Source: Paratrimastix pyriformis (taxonomy: Eukaryota; Preaxostyla; Paratrimastigidae). Taken from it: 50,000 bases of DNA. The notes beneath the pieces were generated by a model that was not told the origin of the DNA, did no database searches, and was given only the letters and a program-made list of their open reading frames with translations. Location: positions 210,001 through 260,000 of the forward strand of contig JAPMOS010000021.1 of NCBI GenBank assembly GCA_027972325.1, written 5' to 3'. Below, one piece after another: positions 1 to 14,914 of this stretch; positions within the stretch are counted from its first letter, which is position 1, and each line of letters begins with the position of its first letter. The position numbers and the translations under genes are program-made.

Positions 1-159
1 GTAATCTTCGGTATATGCCAGCTGCCAGAGGTGATTATCGTTCCACAACACATCGCGGAACCGACGTGATACCAGGCTCCCGACGGTCAACGTTTTCCCA
101 GTTGACATCTTCTGATAAATCAGGGCGATGATTTCGTCCGGAAAACGGTCCATCATCAT
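1..159 (-). CDS. F-box protein, N-terminal fragment (runs off left edge)
   Basis: The minus strand reads 53 codons from an ATG at 159 to the window edge, beginning MMMDRFPDEIIALIY and continuing through SRRFRDVLW to QLAYTEDY. This is an F-box: the LP-like start, the hydrophobic helix and the W/F positions line up residue for residue with the second F-box gene at 3229-3689 (MDHLPNEIINLIYR, SRRFRDALW, KLAYLEDF). F-box domains bind Skp1 and bring substrates to SCF ubiquitin ligases. The two genes are clearly recent paralogues with the same orientation, one on each side of the TMEM185-like gene. Three Met codons (151-159) are possible starts. Nothing can be said of the substrate-binding part, which lies outside the window. 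Confidence 0.8.
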   Translation of the reverse strand, partial: MMMDRFPDEIIALIYQKMSTGKTLTVGSLVSRRFRDVLWNDNHLWQLAYTEDY

Positions 160-346
160 ATTGGAGTTCCAAAGGCTGAAAGGTTGAAAGAAAAAGTGGG
201 TTGGGTGCCCTTGGGGCTCCAGTCGTGTCCGGCGGGTCTGCAGGCCTTGAAGGAAAAGTACAATTGAGAGATTCGCAAAAAGAGGTTAACTCCAATTCCC
301 TTTCCCAACCCCCATCTCAAAGAAGAAAGGATCACAATGACTCAAT

Positions 347-3229
347 TTAGGCAGCCAACTCGTTGATCAGCCGGCAGTATTCGGTGGTCGGTAGAGAGCT
401 CAGCTTCATCATCCATGGGTCGTCATGGGCCAAGTGGGCGCCAGACCCGTAGAAGGCCTGCAGGTCGCACTCAATTTGGCTGCGTTGGGGCGGGGCGAAT
501 GGGGAGGGGAAAGGGAGGGGGGCGCCGGGGGAAGGAAGACGAAAATGTCATTCTGGCAGATGAGTGACACCCGACGCCAAAGCAGATTGCACTCAATTTG
601 GCTGCGTTGGGCGGGGCGAACGGGGGGGAAAGGAGGGGCGCCGGAAGACGAATGGCAGATGAGTGACACCCGACGGCAAAACATAAGATCAACAAGCAAA
701 ACCAAATGGTGTGGCTTTGTGTATATATCCCCTGGGGTTCCAGCCGCTCCCATGGCTACCGAGGGGGGGGGGGATAGAGACCTGAGATCGGAGTCAGTCA
801 GCAGCTGGCTGGGAGGGGTTCGCGACACTTGAATTGCGGATCTCAATTGGCTAAACCACTGACGCGCTCCGGCGACCGTGGCCACCAGGAGCGGGAGCCA
901 CCTGGGGTGATGTGGGTGGGTGGGGTCAGTGAGACCATGCCCACCGAATGCCGGCATGGAGAGGGGGAATATAGCCTCCGCATGCGTGTGGTCCGTGCGA
1001 GCCTCAAATTCAGCACTGTGTGTGTGTGTGTGGGGGGGACTAGACCAGAACAGGGTGGGTATGACGATGAAGGCCGTGTGGACAGAACCCATGTCCAGCC
1101 GTAGGGTGATCAGCACCAGGGTCACCGAGATCGACCCGGGCAGACACAGGCTCCAGCCCACGAAGATGGCCATGGCGCTGGATGGGGGGAGGGATGAGCG
1201 TGTGGATGACTGGATGATGATGACTGGATGATGACTGGATGATGATGACTGGATGATGATGACTGGATGATGATGACTGGATGATGATGACTGGATGATG
1301 ATGATGACTGGATGATGATGATGATGATGAGGATGAGGATGAGGATGAGGATGATGAGGATGATGATGATGATTGGACGATTGGATGACGATTGGATGAT
1401 GATGATGATGACGCCTGGATGATGATGATGACGACGATCGGATGATGATGATGATCGGATGATGATGATGATCGGATGATGATGATGATCGGATGATGAT
1501 GATGATCGGATGATGATGATGACTGGACGATGATGGTGATGACTGGAAGGCGAATGGATGGCGATTGGATGATTGGAGGATTGTATGATGATGACGAAGA
1601 CGACGATTGGATATTCCAGTCAGCAGCACCATCCAGTCATCATCCAGTCATCATCCAGTCATCATCCAGTCATCATCATCCGGTCATCATCACCAGTCAT
1701 CATCATCATCATCCGGTCATCATCATCGTCCCATCAGAGAGACATGCTGTGTATTTGCGAGGACGCAGGCGAAGAGAAACTTTACTCCCGCCTTCGCGTC
1801 GCGCGTTACACGTTCCGATGGGGGCCCTGGGCCTAATGACCTCGTGTTGGGCCCTCCTCGGCCGGGGCAGCCGCGGCGAGCGGAGCCATCAGCACCCAAT
1901 CACCACCCAAACATCATCCGGTCATCATCACCATCACACACCCTGGCCGGGGCGGAACCCACAGACGAGCAATCGTAGCACGGCGAACTGACAACGACCA
2001 GCGCAACTTCAATCCCCAGGGCGAATAGCCAGAGGGGGATGAAGACATACGCGAAGGAGAACCCCGGGCCGCCCCACTGCAGCTTGTACCCCAGCAGCCC
2101 AAGGAAGGTGCCGGCCAGCAACGGAACGCAAACTCCGGCAGCCGTCATGACGAGGCGGCTGGATGGGTGCGTGTGAGTGACACGGGAACGGCAGTGATGA
2201 TGATGGCGGTGAGAGGTATTGGTGATGGTGTTTGGTGATGAACGGATGATGATGATGATGATGATTGGATGATGATGATGATCGGATGATGGTGATGATC
2301 GGATGATGGTGATGATGATGGTGGTGATGATGATGGCGGTGATGGTGATGATGGTGATGATGATGATGAATGGTGTTGGTGATGTTGGTGGTGATGGTGC
2401 TTGAATGCTGATTGGATGCATTGGTTGTGCTACGCATGCGGGGATGCTCACATGATATTATCAATTTTGGATACCGAAGGGGGCGTAGTCTAGTGGCAGG
2501 ACATCTCGTTGTGGCCGAGATAACCCGAGCTCAAACCTCGGCGCCCCCAATAAATTCTTGCCATTTTTTTCCTTCTGGGTTCCACAACCAAAGCAGAAGG
2601 AGCGGCACCACCACGCGGAAATGGACGGACTCTTCAGGCTGCAGGTCGGGGTCTGATTTGAGAAGTCCGACCGTCAAGATGATGCTCAGCAAGGCCATCG
2701 CCAGCCCGGGACTGAAGATGACCATCCAATTCAAGCTGACGGGCCTGTCTGCGACCATCACCACCACCACCACCACCACCACCACCACCCATCGTCCCCC
2801 AAATGCAGCCGTCAAGCACACACATTCATCCGCGGGTTGAAAAAACGAGAGAGACGAACAGACCACCGCCCGAAGTGGTCATCCAGTCGCCGCAGGCAGC
2901 GGCCCAGTGGATGGTGGCTATCGCCACGGGGAATATCGCCACGATGAACCATCCCACCAGAAATTCCCGCCGCTGGTTGGAGATGATGACAAGATATCTG
3001 GGGGACATTGGGGGACATGGTGGGTGTGAATAACCCGGGGGGTGAGTCGCACGGACAGAAAGTGGCACAACCCGCAGAGGAGGATGAAATCAGCTGGGGC
3101 CAGGACGGTATGGAAGCTCCAATCGGTAACACCCTCGACGCGCAGGATCAGGAGGACGAACAGCAGGGGGAGAGCCACAAAAGACATCAATAAGTCTACA
3201 GATGACTGATGTCGTAAATTGGAAGCCAT
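347..3229 (-). CDS. TMEM185 / Fragile-X-F-like multi-pass membrane protein
   Basis: Seven exons on the minus strand, 3229-3057, 2997-2864, 2748-2631, 2158-1967, 1177-1046, 901-782 and 479-347, join in phase to give 333 residues; human TMEM185A has 350. The family signature, a hydrophobic helix, then LRxDG, a W, then FxPLW, occurs three times: LLILRVEGVTDWSFHTVLAP, YKLQWGGPGFSFAYVFIPLW, and LRLDMGSVHTAFIVIPTLFW. The protein should be a polytopic membrane protein of the secretory pathway; its molecular role is not established in any species. All six donors begin GTCY (GTCCGT, GTCTGT, GTCCGT, GTCTGT, GTCTAG, GTCTCT). Introns 3 and 4 are filled with GAT/ATC arrays, intron 3 also holds a tRNA gene on the other strand, and the last intron carries a duplicated acceptor. 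The start codon shares one base with the stop of the upstream F-box gene. Family call is by motif memory. Confidence 0.8.
1200..1735. repeat. GAT and CAT microsatellites facing each other, intron 4 of the TMEM185-like gene
   Basis: GAT array at 1205-1600 followed by a CAT array at 1627-1730 on the same strand, so the intron RNA can fold back on itself. A further CATCAT stretch lies at 1915-1940. Confidence 0.9.
2220..2400. repeat. GAT/GGT microsatellite, intron 3 of the TMEM185-like gene
   Basis: Imperfect GATGAT and GGTGAT array about 80 bp from the tRNA gene, in the same intron. Confidence 0.85.
2479..2549 (+). tRNA. tRNA-His (anticodon GTG)
   Basis: A full cloverleaf can be drawn. Acceptor stem 2479-2485 (GGGGGCG) pairs with 2542-2548 (CGCCCCC). 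D stem is 2488-2491 with 2499-2502. Anticodon stem 2504-2508 (TCTCG) pairs with 2516-2520 (CGAGA) around the loop TTGTGGC, anticodon GTG at 2511-2513. T stem is 2525-2529 with 2537-2541. The discriminator at 2549 is A and the base before the stem is A, so the essential G-1 of tRNA-His is not encoded and must be added after transcription, as is usual in eukaryotes. The T loop reads CTCAAAC, with C where most tRNAs have T54, and the variable loop has only 4 nt; both are slightly unusual. The gene sits in intron 3 of the TMEM185-like gene, on the opposite strand. Confidence 0.93.
2564..2570 (+). terminator. RNA polymerase III terminator of the tRNA-His gene
   Basis: A run of seven T on the plus strand begins 15 bases after the tRNA discriminator base. 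This is the expected oligo-T stop signal of RNA polymerase III. Confidence 0.75.
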
Positions 3230-3689
3230 CAGAAATCAGAACTCATGACGGTCCAATTCCAGCAGTTGAAGAGCAGGTGAGGCTGGAGACCGGTGAGCTG
3301 GCGATGTGTCATGATGAGTTTTTTGATGCGTCTTTTGCGCTCCGCGTGGACGGTTCGGAGAAGAAATTCTCGATGATCTGAAGTGGTGAGAGTGTCAGTG
3401 ATCTGTGGAAAGACTGCGAACCCCGATATTTTTGCCGCCAAGCAATGTCAATTGGTGGAGAAGGAGGAGGTTGAATGTTGTGCCGAATGTACCTGAAATC
3501 GCCATAAAGTTCTATCAGGTGGGTCGGGGCTTCACCGAAATCTTCGAGATAAGCCAGTTTCCAGAAATTGTTATCATGCCACAGGGCATCGCGAAACCGG
3601 CGCGAGAGCAGGCTCCCAAAGGTCAATGTTTTCCCACCAGGTATGTGCCGATAAATCAAGTTGATGATTTCGTTGGGCAAATGGTCCAT
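3229..3689 (-). CDS. F-box protein
   Basis: Two exons, 3689-3422 and 3377-3229, give 138 residues from the ATG at 3689, the position matching the start of the paralogue at 159. Two more in-frame ATGs at 3803 and 3797 would add a 38-residue or 36-residue leader. Residues 1-50 are the F-box (MDHLPNEIINLIYR, then LLSRRFRDALWHDNNFWKLA). After it comes the typical W-x4-Y element (IAWRQKYR) followed, across the intron, by a basic helix with KRRIKKLI. The intron (donor GTTCGC, acceptor CTTCAG, 44 nt) is chosen by phase and because it restores that helix; reading straight through gives a poorer tail and a stop at 3309. The protein should act as an SCF ubiquitin-ligase adaptor. Its stop TGA (3231-3229) overlaps the ATG of the TMEM185-like gene by one base. 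Confidence 0.78.
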
Positions 3690-3925
3690 CGCAAAAAGTT
3701 GCCGCTCGGAGGTGGTGCGCCGTCGGGGTGTTGCCGTCAGGCTGATGGAAAATCCCCTTGGCTGGAAGATAGACGCAATTTTATCCACCCATTTCATGCT
3801 CATTCGAACCCCATCCCGGTGTTTCTCCTCAAACAACCCAACTTCTGTCAAAAAATGTTTGACGGACAAGCTCCGCTCCGACCGTCAGGGCGTACTCTCT
3901 GGGCCGTTGCCTGGTTGATTCCGGA
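3690..3925. promoter_or_regulatory. Shared upstream region of the F-box gene and the CENP-A gene
   Basis: The 236 bases between the two divergent start codons must carry both promoters. I see no TATA box or other motif I can name. If the F-box protein starts at 3803 the shared region is only 122 bases. Confidence 0.4.
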
Positions 3926-4434
3926 ATGCCTCGGATCAAGGTGACGCCGGCGACGAAGAAGCCTGCGTCGCCAAAAAAAGCTCCAAAAGCCAAGGGAAAA
4001 GAAGGTGCAGATGGAACCGCAACGAAGAAGCATCGCTTCCGGCCTGGGACGGTTGCACTCCGGCAAATTCGCAAATATCAAAAGTCGAGCGAACTTTTAA
4101 TCAGAAGACTACCTTTTTCGCGATTGGTTCGAGATATTTCTGCCAAATATCAGAGAGCCGATACACCTTGGAGATGGACCCCGGATGCTCTTTTCGCTCT
4201 CCAAGAAGCCAGCGAAACATTTTTGGTTCACCTTTTTGAGGATGCGTCTGTGACACCACGAACCCATCGAATCACACCACACCCACATAGATATCTATGC
4301 TCCCTCCATGCCCATCGGGTGACGCTGATGGTAAAAGTCCGTTGGCCATTTTCACTCCTCTATCTAACTCGCTCTCCTCACAGGACATCCAACTGGCGCG
4401 TCGTGTAAAGGGACTGAGCAGCGAATGGTGGTGA
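3926..4434 (+). CDS. Centromeric histone H3 (CENP-A/CenH3)
   Basis: Three exons, 3926-4245, 4291-4336 and 4384-4434, join in phase to 138 residues (human CENP-A has 140). A 35-residue Lys/Pro/Ala-rich tail is followed by a complete histone fold: [73 protein letters not shown] features are the longer loop 1 (three residues more than canonical H3, with Trp), the string [10 protein letters not shown] which is that of human CENP-A, and a short divergent C-terminus (GLSSEWW). It should replace H3 in centromeric nucleosomes and mark the site of kinetochore assembly. The introns are 45 and 47 nt with donors GTCTGT and GTCCGT. Using the GTAAAA donor six bases earlier would delete two conserved residues, so GTCCGT is preferred. 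Confidence 0.92.
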
Positions 4435-5302
4435 GTGATGCCGATGCCGCCGGCCGCGTGGTGCGTTCGTTCGTCTTGCCAGACTTTCCTTGTGACGTCT
4501 ATTTTTCTGCTGCGACAACACGCAGCATATCAAATCTCTTTTGCCCTTTGTGTGGCTCCTACCCAGGGGGTGAGTCGACATCTCTCCTGTCTCCTCGTGT
4601 TCGTGCCAGCCTCGTTGGAGGCAGATTCGTAATTACTCGTGAAAAGCTGCTGCTTGATTTTTTGGGGGGGTGCGATGGGTGGGACGACTGGCCCCCCGGG
4701 GTTGGGGAGGGAGGTCTGCAGACCCCCGGCTAGCTTGCCGGCCCGACGACTCAAATATCCATCTCGCTCCCCGTTTCTCTCAATCAGACGGGATGCCAGG
4801 AGCGGGTGGTGGTGCCATCAACCCTCTCTCATTCTCCTCGGACATGGACATGGGGATGGATGCTGCTGGTTATTATAACCCCGGCACTCCCTTCCGCGCC
4901 GGAGGAGGGAGAGAGGGGGTCCAGGATGAAGAGGAGGGAATCCTCACCCAGGGGCATGACGTTAGTATAACCCCGGCACTCCCTCCACCGGAGGGGGGGG
5001 GGGGGGTCAGGATGAAGATGAGGAGGAACCACCCCAGGGCACCGGAGAAAACCAAAAAAAAAAAAAAGGAGGAGGGGGGGGGGGGGGGGGTCAGGTTGAA
5101 GATGAGAGGAGACAGTCCCCCCCCCGGGGGGAAAGGCGGAGGAGGAGGAGGGACGATGAGTCGATTTTTTGTTTGTTTTTTTTATCAAAGGGGGATGGAT
5201 CGTTCGCGACACAGCTCCCTGCTGTCTTGGGGAGGGGAGGGGGCAAGGGTGGCGGTTGGTGGCTGTTACCCCCCCCCCACACACACACCGCACCAGAACC
5301 AC
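4435..5302. other. Region between the CENP-A gene and the CH-protein gene, with one weak exon candidate
   Basis: This stretch has no firm gene. It is rich in G, A and C runs (for example G around 4998-5008 and 5075-5092, A at 5055-5066). An ATG at 4793 opens a plus-strand frame starting MPGAGGGAINPLSFSSDMD with ...GYYNPGTPFRAGGG, which looks like a glycine-rich N-terminal exon. It is followed by three imperfect copies of a block (about 4870-4940, 4970-5030, 5085-5115) that each contain GGGGGTC(C)AGGNTGAAGA, resembling the exon-end duplications seen in other introns here. I find no downstream exon for it, so it may be an untranslated region, a truncated gene, or chance. Confidence 0.35.
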
Positions 5303-9022
<3,720 letters not shown>

Positions 9023-9101
9023 TCTTGTGCGCAGAGGATAGAGTGATGGACCTTTGGCGTACTGCAAGCTCGGCTGGGCGGGTCACCCGGGTTTCGAAGA
9101 A
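9023..9101. promoter_or_regulatory. Bidirectional promoter between the CH gene and the gene at 9102
   Basis: Only 79 bases separate two divergent start codons (ATG at 9022 on the minus strand and at 9102 on the plus strand). Both promoters and both 5' leaders must fit here or overlap the neighbouring coding exon. No core promoter motif is obvious. Confidence 0.5.
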
Positions 9102-11199
<2,098 letters not shown>

Positions 11200-11856
11200 T
11201 GATGAGCGCGAATAATAACACAGCATCCGGGTTTGTGTTTGTTTTGGAGCCGAGGCGTATGCATTATTGAGCGGCACGAAAGTTGTCCAAAAAGCGGATG
11301 AAGTGGAGAAAAAAAAAAATGAAAGCGAGAAAGAAAAATGTAATATTTTTTTTTGTCGTGGGAGGAGGAGGAATTCCCCGATCGTCTCCCTCCCCCCTCC
11401 CCCCGGACCGAGGCCAAAAAAAGGGCGGGAAATGGTTTGCTGCTATTGGGTCCTATTTTTTTGGCTCACCGCGTTCCCCCCTTCTCCCTACCCCCGACCA
11501 GAGGGATTCTTCGCTGCTGCTCTTGGGGACGATGGGCACGTGGACATCCCGGCACCATCACCATCACCGTCCCGAATCAAGATGCGCACTCACCATCACC
11601 ATCATGGTAGTTTTGGCTCAACGGGGGGGTCAAATTCCCGAACGTCTCCCTTCCCCCTTCTCCGTACCCCTGACCAGAGCGCTGCTTGGGTAGTTTTGGC
11701 GCAACGGGGGGGGTATATTCCCGAACGTCTCCCTTCCCCCTTCTCCGGATACCCCCGACCAGAGGGATGGTTCGCTGCTATTGGGTATTTTTGGCTCAAC
11801 GGGGGGAATTTCCCGACGTCCAATGATATACGTTTTTGAGGGTGGGTGGGGGGGGG

Positions 11857-11898
<42 letters not shown>

Positions 11899-11977
11899 CG
11901 AGGGGAAGATAATATTCTTGGTTTGTGTCTGAGGCTCACAGCCTCCCACACACAGGGGGGGGGGGGGGGGGGTCAGG
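11200..11977. repeat. Region between convergent genes: about 90-bp tandem repeat, GA run and G runs
   Basis: No gene seen. From about 11420 to 11820 an imperfect unit of roughly 85-95 bp recurs four times, with the core TTTTGGCTCAACGGGGGG, a CCCGAACGTCTCCCTTCC block and GACCAGAG. A (GA)n run fills 11857-11897 and a run of about 20 G ends next to the stop codon of the minus-strand gene at 11978. The two neighbouring genes converge here, so this is the 3' region of both. Confidence 0.75.
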
Positions 11978-14738
11978 TTAGCAGTGGTCCGGCTGGCGGA
12001 TGTAATCCTTGGGCAGCGATCCGCACCGCTCGAACATATGCGGGAACGGGGTGATCTCATTCAGGCCGGGCAGGTTCGCAACATATCCCCCGGTCAACTG
12101 ACACATGGGTACCTTGGCCTGGCCATCGCGCCGGCAGGCGGCGGGCTGGTTGGGCCACTCGGTGTCGAACATCCGGAGGGAGTACAAATCCCGGGGGGAT
12201 AGCTCCGTGGTCGAGAAGGGCAGTAGGTCACGGCCCGTGCCGAAGAGCCCGGCCTCGCGCCACAGGTTGAGCACGTACACACTGCAGACCATGGACGGGT
12301 GGCCGTCCGAGTAGATCCAGGTGTCCTGTGCGATGGTCGTGGGGGGATGAGAACCGGGGGGGCCAAGTGTGAGTTGCGGTGGTGGGACGACAACCAAAAA
12401 AAAAGGATCCAGGTGTCCTGTGTGATCGTCGGGGGATGAGAACCGGGGGGGGGGGGGGGGGGGGGGGGGGAGTGTGAGTTGCGGTGGTGACGACAACCAA
12501 AAAAAAAAGGATTGCGTGTTCCATGTTCCTGTTGTTTCCCCTTCCCCACCCATCCCGATTTTTTTCACGTCTCCATTTTCCGAGTGGCGGGGTTTCGATC
12601 AAAAAAAACAAAAAACAAAAAACATGAGGTCCCACCCACATGAGGTCCCCAGAGAGGGCGACATGGCCAGGGGGTGAGAGCCACACACATGCATATAAAC
12701 AGACGATTTCCGGCAGGGTGAGCAGGGTAATATTTGATCAGAAGAAGAGGGGACATGGCCAGGGGTGAGAGCCACACACATGCATATAAACGGACGATTT
12801 CCGGCAGGGTAAGCAGGGTAATGTTTGCAAAAGAAGAAGAAGAGGGGACATGGCCAGGGGGTGAGAGCCACACACATGCATATATAACAGACGATTTCCG
12901 GCAGGGTAAGCAGCTTGGACAGAGAAGAAGAAGAAGAGGCGACATGGCCAGGGGTGAGAGCCACACACGCATATAAACAGACGATTTCCGGCAGGGTAAG
13001 CAGCTTGGACAGGGTAATGTTGTACTTGTCCATAATCCCAAGGACGTCCCGAATCGATTTGGTGTTGGCCGTGATCCCATAGTAGTGCCGCAGCCGGTGG
13101 ACCATCGCTTCCCCCACGGCGGAGAAGACTTGGGGCGAGTAGGAATCACCCAGGACAAGGAAGAAGGCCAGGTTGTCCCAGGTCAGGGGGGGAGGCAGCG
13201 AGGCGTCCTCCGTGTCGATCCAGCCAAAGATGAAGTTGTGCAGCCCATCTGGGGGGGGGGGGGGGTGAAGAAGACCGGAAATTTAAACGGAATGTGAGCG
13301 CCGGAATCGAAATTTTTTTCGCATTGGTGATGGCGCGCGATGAGTGAGTCGGGGAAAAAAACAGACAAGGCCAGCCCTGTGTCTTCTTGAAGAACTCAAC
13401 CGCCGCGGATTCGTTGAAACGGGCGCGGTTTTCGGGGGAAAGTGGAATGTACATGGCCATCGAGCCGTCCTTTTGCTTCTGAGCGAGCCACTGACGATAG
13501 GGTGTCTGTAAAAAACCGAAGAAGGGATCGATGAGATCCTCATCACAATCGAGAATGCAGCAGACCCGAATCACACCATTGGTCGCGGGGGTGGAGCCCA
13601 TAGTGATCTCGACCACATAGAGCTGCCCGTCCATCCAGAGGGCCATGGTCGCGTGGCCAGAGTGACCACCGGTGCCAAAGCAAATGAAGAAATGCAGGCC
13701 GGTGTACTCAAGCGTCATGAAGAGATCACCCGAATGGATTTCAGACTCGGGAAGAATGAACATGCTTGGGTCCGAGCGCTTAGGCATGGTCAATCCCATG
13801 TACCTATGAGAAGAGAATGACCAATAAGAAAAAACCAAGTCGGAAAAAAATATAACAGGCTTGTCAAAGAATGAACGGGAGTCCTTCGTGGTCCAGGGCC
13901 CAGTGAACATGCCAGCCAATTCGATGACATCCACCACCAAACTCGCCATTGAGGCATCGAAGAGGAAAGAACGGAAACCGTTCTTCTGAACATCAATATA
14001 TTCCTCCTCGTTCCGCCATGCCTTGACATTGACTTGATGTTTCCCGTGGAGGACAAACATATGGACATAGAAGCCTTGGTTGGTCGAGAAGAGGACCTGC
14101 TCGGTGCAGGTGAGAGAACGAGCGCCGCCAAGCTCGAAAGTCACGGTGGCTCCCGTGTTGCTGAAGTAGCTCACGTAGGCAGTGCTGTTGGCAAAGCAAT
14201 CACCCTTGAAGTCCAGGCGTTGCCCAGGGATGATGGCACCAATGTACGTCGGGAAAACCACCAACTGAGATTTGTTGGCCTTAAGAACGCGGTCCATCGC
14301 ATGTTCGTCGGGCTGTACGGATGGACTTGAAGGCCAAAGTGACACATCCATTCCGTTTTCGCTCAGAGCGCCACGTTGATAGGCGGTCGAGATGAGCTGG
14401 TTCTCCTGGACGCGTTGAGCTACGGCGACAGCGGTTGAGCCAGTCACAAGTGCAGAGAAAACCATCATAAAGGCAAAGCCCGTGATGATACCGGAGTGGT
14501 TGAGCTCCCGTGGAGGAATGGAGGCAAGCCTCGACAGAAAAGAGGTTGCCAATGCGTGCAAGAGAGCAGCGATTGGACCATTGCTCGGTGCCACTCCGCC
14601 ACCAAGGGCGAATTCAATCCCTTCAATTTCCATGCTCAACTTTGGAACAGCCGTGTGCCAAGAACCCCGAACGAGTACCCTATTCGCAGGACTTTCCAAA
14701 TCAACAGGCGTCCCAGACGGGCCGTACGGTTGGCTCAT
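11978..14738 (-). CDS. Membrane protein with candidate papain-like (NlpC/P60-type) hydrolase domain
   Basis: Three exons, 14738-13367, 13248-12983 and 12325-11978, join in phase to 661 residues. A single hydrophobic segment lies near residues 82-108 (ITGFAFMMVFSALVTG). The C-terminal half holds HSGHATMALW followed by LYVVE (about 355-375), PYGLHNFIFGWIDT (about 457-470), and GHPSMVCSVYVLNLW (about 555-569), then a Cys-rich end with FERCGSLPKDYIRQPDHC. A His motif before a Cys motif is the order of circularly permuted papain-like enzymes such as the YiiX group, so His near 361 and Cys560 are candidate catalytic residues. I recall similar uncharacterised proteins in other protists but cannot verify this. 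Intron 1 ends in 15 C before AG. Intron 2 is built of duplicated splice sites (see repeats). Confidence 0.6.
12327..12530. repeat. Duplicated 3' splice-site unit and G/C run, intron 2 of the hydrolase-like gene
   Basis: On the minus strand the unit CACCGCAACTCACACT, a C run, GGTTCTCATCCCCC, then a C/A-rich stretch ending CACAG with GACACCTGGAT occurs twice, with acceptors at 12326 and 12418 (92 bp apart). A third, partial copy covers about 12475-12515. The copy at 12418 has expanded to about 24 C. Confidence 0.85.
12654..12990. repeat. Four tandem copies of the exon-2 end plus 5' splice site
   Basis: On the minus strand a 90-97 bp unit recurs. It contains the last 15-30 bases of exon 2 (CTTACCCTGCCGGAAATC), the donor GTCTGT, then TTATATGCATGTGTGTGGCTC and CCTGGCCATGTC. 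Donors lie at 12982, 12892, 12795 (GTCCGT here) and 12704. Confidence 0.9.
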
Positions 14739-14914
14739 GTCGAGGAATCATGTACCCAAAATGGGCACGCGAACCCAGTGTTGGGCTTGGTCCAAGGTTA
14801 GCGGAAAAATCGGCCGATCCACATATATGTACATATTGGAACAGTATCCAAGAATAAAATTACAAATAAGCAACAAAACAAAAAAGAGAACACGAGTCGT
14901 CACGCACGCCACCC

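Noticed and set aside
782-829. GTGTCG at 828 as donor of TMEM185-like exon 6
   Set aside because: It would need the acceptor at 458 inside what looks like exon. GTCTCT at 781 with the C-rich acceptor at 480 is in phase and gives a total divisible by three.
3309-3441. F-box gene ending at 3309 without an intron
   Set aside because: Read-through gives a Ser-rich tail. Removing the 44-nt intron at 3421-3378 gives the usual basic helix after the W-x4-Y element and an in-phase stop at 3229.
4331-4336. Two-residue deletion in the CENP-A loop 2 region
   Set aside because: It appears only if GTAAAA at 4331 is taken as donor. GTCCGT at 4337 restores both residues and fits the donor rule.
12599-13117. 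172-residue frame with repeated CMCVALTP peptides
   Set aside because: It is exon 2 read through its donor into the duplicated-donor array.
13800-13860. Extra short intron in the hydrolase-like gene ending TCTCATAG
   Set aside because: The candidate lengths (32 or 53 nt) break the frame, while exon 1 without it is in phase with exons 2 and 3.
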